46,932 bases of DNA from Pseudomonas fluorescens (GCF_000968015.1 NZ_LACH01000059.1:1-46932), one strand, 5' to 3'; positions 24,202 through 32,876 are shown, counted from the first letter of the stretch. A program made the numbers and translations. The notes: generated by a model from the sequence alone, not told the origin.

Positions 24202-25668
24202 ATGAGTTCATCAAACGCCGGGCCAAGCGCCGGGCAACTGGAAACCCGTGGCATCGAACCGGTGCCGGAAGCAGAGTGCAACGGCCATCCGTTGCAACTG
24301 TTCTGGGTCTGGTTCGCCGCCAACATCTCCATCCTCGGCCTGCCGCTGGGTGCGACCCTTGTAGCCTTTCGCGGCTTGGCGATCTGGCAGGCGATCATCG
24401 TCGCGATCCTGGGGGCTGCCGGTTCCTTCGCGGTGGTCGGGATCATCTCCATTGCCGGTCGCCGTGGTCGCGCCCCGAGCCTGACGTTGTCGCGAGCGAT
24501 CTTCGGCGTACGCGGCAACATCGGCCCGACGCTGGTCTCGCTGATGTCTCGTCTGGGCTGGGAAACCGTCAACACCACCACCGCCGCGTTCGTCTTGTTG
24601 TCGCTGTGCTCGATCCTGTTCGGCTCGCCGGTGGAAGCCAAAAGCGCACCGGTGCTGACGTTGATCTTCATTGCGATTTTCGTGCTGCTGACCTTGTCGG
24701 TGTCGGGTCTTGGTCACGCCACCTTGCTGGTGATCCAGAAGTGGGCAACCTACGTGTTCGGCGCGCTGAATATTCTGGTCGGCGGTTTTCTCTGCGCCAC
24801 CATCGACTGGAGCGCGGTGTTCAACGCCACGCCCGCACCGCTGAGCGCGATGATTATCGGCGTCGGCACCATGGCTGCCGGCACCGGGATCGGTTGGGCC
24901 AACGCCGGTGCCGACATGTCGCGCTACCAGCACCGCAGTGTCAAAGCCGCACGCCTGGTGGCGTCGGCAGCGTTCGGTGCGGGGATTCCGCTGGTGCTGC
25001 TGATCACCCTCGGCGGCCTGCTGTCGGTGGGCAACAACGATCTGGCCTCGGCCACCGACCCGATCATTGCCATCCGCGACATGCTGCCGACCTGGATGGC
25101 CGTGCCGTACCTGATCACCGCGTTCGGCGGGTTGCTGCTGTCGAACAACCTGTCGGTGTACTCCGCCGGTTTGACCACGCTGACCCTCGGCCTGAAGGTC
25201 AAACGCGTCTACGCGGTGGTGGTGGACATCGTCGCGATCTTCGCCGGTTCGATCTATTTCATGCTGATCGCCGACAGTTTCTACGGCCCGTTCATTACCT
25301 TCATTTCGCTGCTGGCCGTGCCGATCACCGCGTGGGTCGGGATCTTCGTCGTCGACCTGATCCATCGTCATTACTACAGCCCCAAAGACTTGCTGGACGT
25401 CAGCCCGAGCAGCGCTTACTGGTACAGCGGCGGTATCGAGTGGCGCGCCTTCGGTGCGTGGGCATTGGCGATCGTGCTGGGCTTCAGCTTCACCACCATC
25501 GGCACGACTGAACAAACTGTCTGGTTCCGCGGTTTCCTGTCCGACTCCTGGCTGGGCCATAACGGTCTCGGCTGGATCGTGACGTTCCTGGTGGCCGGCG
25601 GCATTTACTTTGTACTCGGCGGGGCCAAGGATCGCCGCGCCGCGTTGGTCGAGAATGCTCATGCCTAG
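24202..25668 (+). CDS. NCS1-family cytosine/purine/nucleoside permease
   Basis: A 488-residue integral membrane protein with about 12 hydrophobic segments, of the nucleobase:cation symporter-1 family. Family-like features include FAANISILGLPLGA in TM1, GRRGRAPSLTLSRAIFGVRGN after TM2, and a WANAGADMSRYQHRS motif near the middle. Substrates of the family are cytosine, purines, uridine, hydantoins, allantoin or thiamine precursors. The PfkB and ARH-fold neighbours argue for a riboside. ACAGGAGC at 24,187-24,194 fixes the ATG at 24,202. Its end overlaps the kinase start by eight bases. Confidence 0.87.
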   Translation: MSSSNAGPSAGQLETRGIEPVPEAECNGHPLQLFWVWFAANISILGLPLGATLVAFRGLAIWQAIIVAILGAAGSFAVVGIISIAGRRGRAPSLTLSRAIFGVRGNIGPTLVSLMSRLGWETVNTTTAAFVLLSLCSILFGSPVEAKSAPVLTLIFIAIFVLLTLSVSGLGHATLLVIQKWATYVFGALNILVGGFLCATIDWSAVFNATPAPLSAMIIGVGTMAAGTGIGWANAGADMSRYQHRSVKAARLVASAAFGAGIPLVLLITLGGLLSVGNNDLASATDPIIAIRDMLPTWMAVPYLITAFGGLLLSNNLSVYSAGLTTLTLGLKVKRVYAVVVDIVAIFAGSIYFMLIADSFYGPFITFISLLAVPITAWVGIFVVDLIHRHYYSPKDLLDVSPSSAYWYSGGIEWRAFGAWALAIVLGFSFTTIGTTEQTVWFRGFLSDSWLGHNGLGWIVTFLVAGGIYFVLGGAKDRRAALVENAHA

Positions 25669-26590
25669 ATTGCTGCACACCGGCCAGGTCATGATCGACC
25701 TGGTCATGGCCGTGGATAAACTGCCGCATTCGGGCGGCGACGTGCTGGCGCAATCCGCCAGTTTCGAGGCTGGCGGCGGCTTCAATGTGATGGCTGCCGC
25801 CCAGCGCAATGGCTTGCCGGTGGTTTACCTCGGGCGCCACGGCACCGGGCGTTTTGGCGACCTGGCCCGCGAGGCAATGAACGCTGAAGGCATTCGGATC
25901 GGCATCACTCACCGTGCCGAACGGGATACGGGATTGTGCGTCGCGTTGACCGAAGCCTCGGCCGAGCGCAGTTTTATTTCCTATATCGGTGCCGAAGGTG
26001 AGCTCAATGCCGAGGATTTGGCCAGCGTGCCGGCCGAGGCGGGTGACTATGTCTACGTCAGCGGCTACAGCCTGCTGCATGGCGGCAAAGCCCGGGCACT
26101 GGTGGATTGGGTGCTGGATTTGCCGCGAGGAATCAACGTGGTTTTCGATCCGGGCCCGCTGGTGGATTCACCGGATGAGCCGTTGATGCAAGCCTTGCTG
26201 GCGCGTATCGATCTATGGACCAGCAACAGTGTCGAGGCATTGAAGTTTACCGGTGCGTCGGACATTGCCGAGGCCTTGAACCGGTTGGCCGATCATCTGC
26301 CGGCCGAGGTGTTGATGGTGGTGCGTGACGGCCCGCAAGGGTGCTGGATCAGCCAAGGTGGAGACCGCCAGCATGTGCCGGGTTTCAAGGTTGAGGCGGT
26401 GGACAGCAATGGCGCGGGGGACGCGCATGCCGGGGTGTTTGTGGCCGGGTTGGCGCAAGGGTTGGTCCCGGTTGACGCGGCGCGACGGGCTAATGCGGCT
26501 GCGGCGTTGGCGGTCACTCGGTGGGGGCCGGCGACATCGCCGGGGACTGCAGAAGTGGATGCGTTAATCCGTAAGACTTTCGGTGTCTGA
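25661..26590 (+). CDS. PfkB-family sugar/nucleoside kinase
   Basis: A 309-residue kinase of the ribokinase/PfkB family. The N-terminal GGGFNVMAAAQRNG corresponds to PfkB motif 1. The C-terminal DSNGAGDAHAGVF is motif 2, with the catalytic Asp in GAGD. The substrate could be ribose released by the ARH-fold enzyme, or an intact nucleoside. It begins within the permease gene (ATG 25,661; another in-frame ATG at 25,655), so translation is coupled. REPs follow the stop, closing the module. Confidence 0.87.
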   Translation: MPRLLHTGQVMIDLVMAVDKLPHSGGDVLAQSASFEAGGGFNVMAAAQRNGLPVVYLGRHGTGRFGDLAREAMNAEGIRIGITHRAERDTGLCVALTEASAERSFISYIGAEGELNAEDLASVPAEAGDYVYVSGYSLLHGGKARALVDWVLDLPRGINVVFDPGPLVDSPDEPLMQALLARIDLWTSNSVEALKFTGASDIAEALNRLADHLPAEVLMVVRDGPQGCWISQGGDRQHVPGFKVEAVDSNGAGDAHAGVFVAGLAQGLVPVDAARRANAAAALAVTRWGPATSPGTAEVDALIRKTFGV

Positions 26591-26597
26591 TCTGGCG

Positions 26598-26680
26598 CCT
26601 TCGCGAGCAGGCTCGCTCCTACACTGAATCTGTGAACGACACAAATCCCCTGTAGGAGCGAGCCTGCTCGCGAAGGGGTC
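26598..26680. repeat. REP doublet after the PfkB kinase
   Basis: Inverted arms (CTTCGCGAGCAGGCTCGCTC from 26,599 and its complement ending at 26,676) flank about 35 bases. They mark the right edge of the GntR-ARH-NCS1-PfkB module. Confidence 0.85.
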
Positions 26681-26749
26681 ATAAGATTCAACATCAATCC
26701 TGACCTTACCTGGTCGCAGCCGCGCACGACTGCGACCTGATTCATCTTG

Positions 26750-27004
26750 TTAAACTTCCAGCTTGCGCGCCGCTTCAACCCCAGCGGCACTGAGTTTGAT
26801 CGGCAGGTTCAACGAGTGCTCGCCGGCCTCGTTGCAGATCACATGACCCTGCTGGATCAATCCGCGATCCTGCAGCGTGGCGAGGGTGCTGGCCACGACT
26901 CTCTCCCCGCGGTAATTGTCCAGGACCTCTTTGCCCAAACCGCTTGGATGGGCATGCAGCAGACGGGTCAGGACTTCTTGCTCAAGGTTTTTATCGGCGT
27001 TCAT
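26750..27004 (-). CDS. Small winged-helix-like protein of unknown function
   Basis: An 84-residue protein starting MNADKNLEQEVLTRLLHAHP. Its pattern (LLHAHPSGLGKEVLDNYRG, VVASTLATLQDRGLIQQG, then LSAAGVEAARKLEV) fits a small winged helix, with a recognition-like helix followed by a short wing and final helix. AGAGGTAAC precedes the ATG (minus-strand start at 27,004). It is the last gene on the minus strand before the REP that closes the PfkB operon. I do not recognise a named family. The much longer minus-strand reading frame through here is a shadow of the MFS gene. Confidence 0.7.
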   Translation of the reverse strand: MNADKNLEQEVLTRLLHAHPSGLGKEVLDNYRGERVVASTLATLQDRGLIQQGHVICNEAGEHSLNLPIKLSAAGVEAARKLEV

Positions 27005-27105
27005 GGTTACCTCTTCATGGTGTGGATAGGTCCATTTAATTAGAGTCCTTATCTGATATTGGTCAGCCCACGATTTGGATTGGTGCCTGATGAACGACGA
27101 ACGGT

Positions 27106-28311
27106 CTAGGCCTGCTGCAACGTTTTGCTGGTAACGGCCCGACGCCAGATCAGACGACCGACGCTGATCAGCCAATTCAATACAGCAACCCCTAACACCG
27201 TGAGCAACAGCGTCGCCATTCCCTGTTCCACGATGATTTTCCCGGCCAGCAACGGAAAGCCAAACACGCCGATAAAGTAGGACAGGCTGAACAGCAGCAG
27301 GGATTGCGCGGTGGTGCCGTTCGGTGCCTCGTTGGCCGCCAGGCCGTTGATCACCGAATAGGTCAGCCCGTAACCGACCCCGAGCATCACCGCCGCCAGC
27401 ACGTAGCTGAAGCCGTCGTTGACCACAAAAGCGAACATCAGGATCGAGCCCATCATCACGCCTGACAACAGGCAGGAGGCCCGGAACGGGTCGCGCTTGA
27501 CCACGAAACCGGCGATCAGCATTCGGCTGCTGATCGCTGCGCTCATGAAGCCGAGGAAGAACAGTGAATAGTCGAGTGAACGCGCCGCCGCGTAACTGGT
27601 TTGAAAACTCGACAGACCGCCGAAAACGCAACCACCGAGGCCGACCATGATGATCGGGAACACCGCTCTGGACGACAGCACTTGCACCGCTGCACGCCAG
27701 GAAATTCGTGACATCGCTGCCGAGTGCGCCGGCGCTTTTTTCAGCTGCGAATCCAATCGCCAGAACAGCAACACGCCGATCAGGCTGGCCAGCGCCGCGA
27801 GGTAAAACGCCGCGGTGATCGGATACCCGAGCGCACTGGCAGCGCGACCTAACAAGGGACCGCTGCCGATCCCGGTCATCATGCTGCCCGACAACAGCGC
27901 AAAGTATTTTGCCCGTTGGGCAGGTGTTACCAGGCTCGCCACGATGATCGGGCCGAGGGTGTAGAACACGCCCCAACCCAGCCCCAGCAATAACCCGAAA
28001 AACAACAGCAGATTGCCGAAGCCTGGCGCCAAGGCGAAGCCCAGGCTGGCGGCCACCAGCAGAATGCCGAACAGTGCAATAGAGCGCGCCGCGCCGAGCA
28101 AATCGGACAAGTGCCCGGAAACAATAACGGCGGCAAACGTACTGAGCATCGCCGCCGAAATCACACTGCCGGCATCGTGCTCGTTGCCGCCGCGGGAACC
28201 TATCAACAACGACAGCAAAAAGGTCGAGCCATAGGACAGCGACAGCAAATAGCTGGCCAGGCAAAACAGGCCGAACAACCTGCTTGAGACTTGGGGTGGT
28301 GCACTAGGCAT
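27106..28311 (-). CDS. MFS transporter
   Basis: A 401-residue major facilitator superfamily protein with about 12 hydrophobic helices and the loop 2-3 motif GHLSDLLGAARSIAL. The ATG at 28,311 is chosen because AAGGAA lies eight bases upstream on the minus strand; 12 more residues are open upstream. The substrate cannot be told from sequence. The small winged-helix gene follows about 100 bases downstream on the same strand, which might be a regulator-transporter pair. Confidence 0.85.
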   Translation of the reverse strand: MPSAPPQVSSRLFGLFCLASYLLSLSYGSTFLLSLLIGSRGGNEHDAGSVISAAMLSTFAAVIVSGHLSDLLGAARSIALFGILLVAASLGFALAPGFGNLLLFFGLLLGLGWGVFYTLGPIIVASLVTPAQRAKYFALLSGSMMTGIGSGPLLGRAASALGYPITAAFYLAALASLIGVLLFWRLDSQLKKAPAHSAAMSRISWRAAVQVLSSRAVFPIIMVGLGGCVFGGLSSFQTSYAAARSLDYSLFFLGFMSAAISSRMLIAGFVVKRDPFRASCLLSGVMMGSILMFAFVVNDGFSYVLAAVMLGVGYGLTYSVINGLAANEAPNGTTAQSLLLFSLSYFIGVFGFPLLAGKIIVEQGMATLLLTVLGVAVLNWLISVGRLIWRRAVTSKTLQQA

Positions 28312-28423
28312 GACGCGGTTCCTTGACCCGATAGAAGAGAGCTTCATCTATCTATCACGCAAGGCGCTGATGTCAGGTATGAGGTTACCGATTTCAGGGT
28401 TAGCGCTGGCCGGAGTAAAGCCT

Positions 28424-29077
28424 TCAGCAGGCGCCGATTTCTTCCTTGAACAACGCCATGAAGCCCTTCAACCGTTCGTGGCGAGTCTGCGCCAGACGCT
28501 GGCCGGTGGTCGTCTGAAATCCATCCGCCAGGTGCAGCAGCTTGGTCTGGAAATGGTCGAGGCAAAAACGTTTGTCATCGTATTCCCGGTCCTTCGCCTC
28601 GGGATCCTGTGGGTCGTACAAAGCGCTGCCCATACGTCCGGCGATGTAAAAGGTCCGCGCCACGCCGAGCATGCCGAGGGAGTCGAGGCGGTCGGCGTCC
28701 TGCATGATTTTCGCTTCGAGCGTGGTCGGCGCGATGTTGGCGGAAAAACTGTGCGCTTCGATGGCATGGGCAACCGCGCTGACTTTTACATCTGGCCAGG
28801 CCAGTTCCGTCAACAATTTCGATGCCTTCTCGGCGGCCAGCCGCGAGGCCTGAGAACGCAGCGGCGAGTTCTTCTCTACCGCCACGCAATCATGCAAAAG
28901 CACTGATGCGAGCAACACCTCAAGATCACCACCTTCTTCAGCGTGGAGTATTCGCACGTTGTGCCAGACCCGCTGCAAGTGCGACAGATCGTGAGCGCCA
29001 TCTTCCGACGGCTCCAGCGCGTGGGGCAGCAGTTGCGCAGCGAGAAGTTGCAGTGGCGCGAAAGCATCAGTGGTCAT
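28424..29077 (-). CDS. HD-domain phosphohydrolase (YpgQ/YedJ-like)
   Basis: A 217-residue metal-dependent phosphohydrolase. The HD signature is distributed as His33 (DLSHLQRV), His62-Asp63 (LLHDCVAVEKN) and an Asp in QDADRLDSLG near 127-131. The order matches small single-domain HD proteins, some of which act on nucleotides. AACAGG seven bases upstream favours the ATG at 29,077; MFM five bases earlier is also open. It is divergent from the GNAT gene. The substrate is unknown. Confidence 0.85.
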   Translation of the reverse strand: MTTDAFAPLQLLAAQLLPHALEPSEDGAHDLSHLQRVWHNVRILHAEEGGDLEVLLASVLLHDCVAVEKNSPLRSQASRLAAEKASKLLTELAWPDVKVSAVAHAIEAHSFSANIAPTTLEAKIMQDADRLDSLGMLGVARTFYIAGRMGSALYDPQDPEAKDREYDDKRFCLDHFQTKLLHLADGFQTTTGQRLAQTRHERLKGFMALFKEEIGAC

Positions 29078-29120
29078 AAACATCCTGTTAAGTGAAAACG
29101 TCTTTTGCAGTGACATAGCC

Positions 29121-29150
29121 TTGTAGCAGCTGGCGAAGCCTGCTGCGACA
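29121..29150. repeat. Second-type REP (single)
   Basis: TTGTAGCAGCTGGCGAAGCC followed by TGCTGCGA is another common Pseudomonas palindrome family, here in the HD/GNAT divergent gap. CGCAGCAGG and its partner form the hairpin. Confidence 0.6.
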
Positions 29151-29242
29151 CATGCTCCATGGATCAGCTTTGCATTTCCAGTGTGACGAGCGCCGTGCGC
29201 CGACTTAGTATGGCGTTTTCCACTTTTGACGAAGGCACGTCC

Positions 29243-29722
29243 ATGACGATCGAGATCCGCCCGGCGACCCCGAGCGATGCACCGCAAATCCTCGGGTTCA
29301 TCACCGAACTGGCCGACTACGAACGTGCCCGCCACGAAGTCATCGCCAGCGTCGCCGACATCGAGCGCAGCCTGTTCAGCGAAGGCGCCACCGCCCACGG
29401 CCTGATCTGTTTGCGCGACGGCTTGCCGATCGGTTTCGCGGTGTTCTTCTTCAGTTATTCCACGTGGCTTGGCAGCAACTGCCTGTACCTCGAAGACCTC
29501 TACATCACCCCCGAGCAACGTGGCGGCGGGGCGGGTAAAACCTTGCTGCGCCACCTGGCGAAAATCGCCTGCGCCAATGATTGCGGTCGATTTGAGTGGA
29601 GCGTGCTGGAGTGGAATAAACCGGCGATCGAGTTCTACAAGTCGTTGGGCGCGCAGCCGCAGGAAGAGTGGGTTCGGTATCGGATGGACGGGGCGGTTTT
29701 GCGGGAGTTTGCCGAGGGCTAG
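29243..29722 (+). CDS. GNAT family N-acetyltransferase
   Basis: A 159-residue GNAT protein that would transfer acetyl from acetyl-CoA to an amine. The acetyl-CoA loop is seen in LYITPEQRGGGAGKTLLRHL (R/Q-x-x-G-x-G/A), and the C-terminal NKPAIEFYKSLGAQ is typical. It resembles the diamine/spermidine acetyltransferase-like group, but the substrate is not clear. The ATG at 29,243 follows GAAGG; an upstream in-frame ATG lacks a site. It ends at a REP that also works as a terminator. Confidence 0.86.
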   Translation: MTIEIRPATPSDAPQILGFITELADYERARHEVIASVADIERSLFSEGATAHGLICLRDGLPIGFAVFFFSYSTWLGSNCLYLEDLYITPEQRGGGAGKTLLRHLAKIACANDCGRFEWSVLEWNKPAIEFYKSLGAQPQEEWVRYRMDGAVLREFAEG

Positions 29723-29743
29723 ATCGCAACCGGCGTCTATTAA

Positions 29744-29810
29744 AGATCGCAGCCTTCGGCAGCTCCTACACCTATCCGTAGGAGCTGCCGTAGGCTGCGA
29801 TCTTTTTTTT
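29744..29810 (+). terminator. REP pair acting as terminator before dgoK
   Basis: AAAGATCGCAGCC...GGCAGCTCCTAC and its inverted copy GTAGGAGCTGCC...GGCTGCGATCTTT fold into a very long stem followed by about eight T. It is both a REP doublet and a clear intrinsic terminator for the GNAT gene, placed seven bases before the dgoK operator. Confidence 0.85.
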
Positions 29811-29816
29811 ATCTTG

Positions 29817-29851
29817 TCTCAATATATGGGATCATTATTTATATATTGAGA
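29817..29851. promoter_or_regulatory. Shared operator, copy B (dgoK promoter)
   Basis: TCTCAATATATGGGA (29,817-29,831) and ATATATTGAGA (29,841-29,851) match copy A at 17,340-17,374 in order and spacing. In this copy the outer TCTCAATATAT and ATATATTGAGA are also an exact 11-bp inverted repeat with a 13-base centre. The site covers the -35. Confidence 0.75.
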
Positions 29852-29875
29852 TTTTTATGCGTCCGGGTTTATAGT
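29846..29875 (+). promoter_or_regulatory. Promoter of dgoK-dgoA-dgoD
   Basis: TTGAGA (29,846-29,851) and TATAGT (29,870-29,875) with an 18-bp spacer are the same hexamers and spacing as in the aldose dehydrogenase promoter, including the flank CGGGTTTATAGTC. Confidence 0.78.
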
Positions 29876-29914
29876 CCAGCTCACTCACTGCCAATAAACA
29901 AAACAGGTGAAGCG

Positions 29915-30907
29915 ATGCTGGCGCAATTGATCGCGCTCGATTGGGGGACAACCTCATTACGTGCTTACAAACTCACCACGGGTGGCCAGGTCCTCGAACA
30001 GCGTTCGCTGTCGTCGGGGATCATGCAGCTGCCCGGTACGCCGCGAATGATTGCGGGTCAGGAATGTACCGACGGTTTTGAACTGGCCTTCGATGAGGCC
30101 TGCGGTGACTGGCTCGACGCGCAGCCCGATTTGCCGGTGATTGCTTGCGGCATGGTCGGCAGCGCACAAGGCTGGCGTGAAGCGGCCTACTGCGATACGC
30201 CTGCAAACGTTGCCAATCTCGGAACCTCCCTACAAACGGTTCGCAGTCTTCGCGGTGTCGATGTGCACATCGTGCCGGGTGTGATTCAGCGCTCGCGGTT
30301 GCCGAACGTGATGCGCGGCGAAGAAACCCAAGTGCTCGGCGTGCTGCAGAATCTTCCGGCCGAGGCGGGTGGTGATCTGTTGATCGGCCTGCCGGGCAGT
30401 CATTCGAAATGGGTGGAAGTGGCCGACGGCTGCATCGTGCAGTTCGATACCTTCATGACCGGCGAAGTTTTTGCCGTGCTCAGCGAACACAGCATTCTGG
30501 GGCGCACCCAGCAAAAGGGCGCGTCCTTCGATGGCCAAGCCTTTGATCGTGGTGTGCAGGTGGCCCTGTCGGCGGATGGCGAGATTGGCCCGTTGTCGAC
30601 ATTGTTCAGTGCCCGCAGCCTCGGGTTGACGGGCGAACTCAGCGCCACCGCCCAACCGGATTACTTGTCCGGTCTGTTGATCGGCCATGAACTGTCAGCG
30701 TTGGCGAGTGTTCAGCGCCGCCGACGCAACAGCGTTCATCTGCCTTCGATCGTCCTCATCGGCAATGCCCAACTCTGTGCCCGCTACAGCCGGGCGCTCG
30801 ACGCCTGCGGTTTTGCCCGGGTGACCCTGGCCGAACAAGCCACCGAGCGCGGCTTGTGGCAGTTGGCGGTTGCCGCCGGACTGATCACACCCAACCCATC
30901 CCGTTAA
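29915..30907 (+). CDS. dgoK: 2-dehydro-3-deoxygalactonokinase
   Basis: A 330-residue sugar-acid kinase of the DgoK family that phosphorylates 2-keto-3-deoxygalactonate at C6. It starts MLAQLIALDWGTTSLRAYKL, with the DWGT phosphate loop. LLIGLPGSHSKWVEV and FDTFMTGEVFAVLSEHSIL are strongly conserved in DgoK. AGGTGAAG at 29,906-29,912 serves the ATG; 23 extra upstream residues are open but lie within the leader. It heads dgoK-dgoA-dgoD, with 19 bases to dgoA, under the shared operator. Confidence 0.92.
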   Translation: MLAQLIALDWGTTSLRAYKLTTGGQVLEQRSLSSGIMQLPGTPRMIAGQECTDGFELAFDEACGDWLDAQPDLPVIACGMVGSAQGWREAAYCDTPANVANLGTSLQTVRSLRGVDVHIVPGVIQRSRLPNVMRGEETQVLGVLQNLPAEAGGDLLIGLPGSHSKWVEVADGCIVQFDTFMTGEVFAVLSEHSILGRTQQKGASFDGQAFDRGVQVALSADGEIGPLSTLFSARSLGLTGELSATAQPDYLSGLLIGHELSALASVQRRRRNSVHLPSIVLIGNAQLCARYSRALDACGFARVTLAEQATERGLWQLAVAAGLITPNPSR

Positions 30908-30926
30908 ACCTGACTGGAGGTCTGAC

Positions 30927-31547
30927 ATGCTCAAGCAAGCATTGGCGCAAAACGGTCTGATCGCGATTTTGCGTGGCCTGCGCCCGCAAGAAGCGGCAGC
31001 CATCGGCGAAGTCCTTTATGCCGCCGGATTTCGCGTCATCGAAGTGCCGCTTAATTCCCCTGAGCCGTACGAAAGTATCCGCATCCTGCGCAGTACCTTG
31101 CCCGCTGATTGCCTGATCGGTGCCGGCACGGTGTTGACGCCGGAGCAGGTCGAGCAAGTGAAAGCGGCGGGCGGTCAGGTGATCGTCATGCCTCACAGCG
31201 ATCCCAAGGTGTTGCGCGCAGCGAAAGCGGCGGGGCTGTTCCTGTCGCCGGGTGTGGCCACACCGACTGAAGCCTTTGCCGCATTGGCCGAAGGGGCGGA
31301 CGTATTGAAGATGTTCCCGGCCGAGCAGATGGGCCCGGCAGTCGTCAAAGCCTGGCTCGCAGTGCTGCCTGCGGGAACGATTCTGGCACCGGTCGGCGGG
31401 ATCACGCCGGACAACATGCAGGTGTTTATCGATGCGGGCGTCAAAGGCTTCGGCCTCGGTTCCGGGTTGTTCAAGCCGGGCATGACGCCAGATGAAGTGG
31501 CGCTTAACGCCAAGGCCTACGTGGCTGCCTGGAAAGCCCTTCGCTAA
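30927..31547 (+). CDS. dgoA: 2-dehydro-3-deoxy-6-phosphogalactonate aldolase
   Basis: A 206-residue class I aldolase of the KDPG/KDPGal family, splitting KDPGal to pyruvate and glyceraldehyde-3-phosphate. Glu39 in VIEVPLNSPEP and the Schiff-base Lys128 in DVLKMFPAEQMGP are present; Arg16 in ILRG binds substrate. PLNSP rather than the TLRT of Eda-type KDPG aldolases points to the galactonate isomer. GGAGG precedes the ATG. dgoD follows 46 bases downstream. Confidence 0.92.
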   Translation: MLKQALAQNGLIAILRGLRPQEAAAIGEVLYAAGFRVIEVPLNSPEPYESIRILRSTLPADCLIGAGTVLTPEQVEQVKAAGGQVIVMPHSDPKVLRAAKAAGLFLSPGVATPTEAFAALAEGADVLKMFPAEQMGPAVVKAWLAVLPAGTILAPVGGITPDNMQVFIDAGVKGFGLGSGLFKPGMTPDEVALNAKAYVAAWKALR

Positions 31548-31593
31548 GACTTTTTGGCGCTGCGAGCGCTACATCTATAAGAGAGACAAAAAG

Positions 31594-32742
31594 ATGAAAA
31601 TCACCAAACTGACCACCTTCATCGTTCCGCCGCGCTGGTGCTTCCTCAAGGTCGAAACCGACGAGGGCGTGACGGGTTGGGGCGAACCCGTGGTCGAGGG
31701 CCGCGCTCACACAGTGGCGGCTGCCGTTGAAGAATTGTCCGACTACCTGATCGGCAAAGACCCACGCAACATTGAAGACATCTGGACCGTGCTTTACCGC
31801 GGCGGCTTCTACCGGGGCGGCGCGATCCACATGAGCGCGTTGGCCGGTATCGATCAGGCGTTGTGGGACATCAAAGGCAAAGCCCTGGGTGTGTCGGTCA
31901 GCGATCTGCTCGGTGGGCAGGTGCGGGACAAGATTCGTGTGTATTCGTGGATCGGCGGCGACCGGCCGGCGGACACCGCTCGCGCTGCGAAAGAGGCCGT
32001 TGAGCGTGGTTTCACTGCGGTGAAAATGAACGGCACCGAAGAACTGCAATTCCTCGATTCCTTCGAGAAAGTCGACCTGGCCCTGGCCAACGTCGCCGCC
32101 GTGCGCGATGCGGTGGGCCCGAACGTCGGCATCGGCGTGGACTTCCATGGTCGGGTGCACAAGCCCATGGCCAAGGTGCTGATGAAGGAACTCGACCCGT
32201 ACAAACTGATGTTCATCGAAGAGCCGGTGCTCAGCGAAAACTACGAAGCGCTGAAGGAATTGGCGCCGCTGACCAGCACCCCGATTGCCCTCGGTGAGCG
32301 GCTGTTCTCGCGCTGGGATTTCAAGCGTGTGCTCAGCGAAGGCTACGTCGACATCATCCAGCCGGACGCGTCTCACGCCGGCGGTATCACCGAAACCCGC
32401 AAGATCGCCAACATGGCTGAGGCCTACGATGTGGCGCTGGCGCTGCATTGTCCGCTGGGCCCGATTGCACTGGCGGCGTGTTTGCAGCTGGATGCGGTTT
32501 GTTACAACGCGTTCATCCAGGAGCAGAGCCTGGGCATTCATTACAACGAGAGCAACGACCTGCTGGATTACGTCAAGGATCCGCGGGTGTTCGACTACGA
32601 CAAAGGCTTCGTAAAAATCCCGAATGGTCCGGGCCTGGGGATCGAGATCAACGAGGAATATGTGATCGAACGTGCGGCCGTCGGCCACCGCTGGCGCAAC
32701 CCGATCTGGCGCCATGCCGATGGCAGTTTTGCCGAGTGGTGA
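31594..32742 (+). CDS. dgoD: D-galactonate dehydratase
   Basis: A 382-residue enolase-superfamily dehydratase, the exact length of E. coli DgoD. The family residues fall at the same numbers: Asp183 with His185 (VDFHGRVH), Glu209 (FIEEP), Glu235 (LGERL), His285 (LHCPLGP) and Glu310 (FIQEQ). It converts D-galactonate to 2-keto-3-deoxygalactonate. The start MKITKLTTFIVPPRW is conserved. It ends the dgoKAD run; a REPIN lies between it and the permease. Confidence 0.95.
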   Translation: MKITKLTTFIVPPRWCFLKVETDEGVTGWGEPVVEGRAHTVAAAVEELSDYLIGKDPRNIEDIWTVLYRGGFYRGGAIHMSALAGIDQALWDIKGKALGVSVSDLLGGQVRDKIRVYSWIGGDRPADTARAAKEAVERGFTAVKMNGTEELQFLDSFEKVDLALANVAAVRDAVGPNVGIGVDFHGRVHKPMAKVLMKELDPYKLMFIEEPVLSENYEALKELAPLTSTPIALGERLFSRWDFKRVLSEGYVDIIQPDASHAGGITETRKIANMAEAYDVALALHCPLGPIALAACLQLDAVCYNAFIQEQSLGIHYNESNDLLDYVKDPRVFDYDKGFVKIPNGPGLGIEINEEYVIERAAVGHRWRNPIWRHADGSFAEW

Positions 32743-32764
32743 GTGCCCCCTGACCCACCACCAT

Positions 32765-32876
32765 CCCCTGTAGGAGCGAGCCTGCTCGCGATGGTGTGTG
32801 TCAGTCGACATCAATGCTGAATGACACACCGCTATCGTCGGAACGCCGCCCGGAGCAGGCTCACTCCTACAAGGGG
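32765..32876. repeat. REPIN between dgoD and the permease
   Basis: The left arm CTGTAGGAGCGAGCCTGCTC is intact. The right arm (CGGAGCAGGCTCACTCCTAC at 32,851-32,870) is decayed at its inner end. The spacer (GTCAGTCGACATC, GACACACCG) nearly matches that of the REPIN at 37,252. Confidence 0.85.

Noticed and set aside
24147..25511. 454-codon plus-strand frame overlapping the NCS1 permease
   Set aside because: It is arginine/histidine-rich shadow sequence. The permease frame has clear membrane helices and family motifs.
26750..28264. 504-codon minus-strand frame joining the MFS region to the small winged-helix protein
   Set aside because: Only its last 84 codons look like a protein with its own ribosome-binding site. 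The rest is out of frame with the clear MFS gene.
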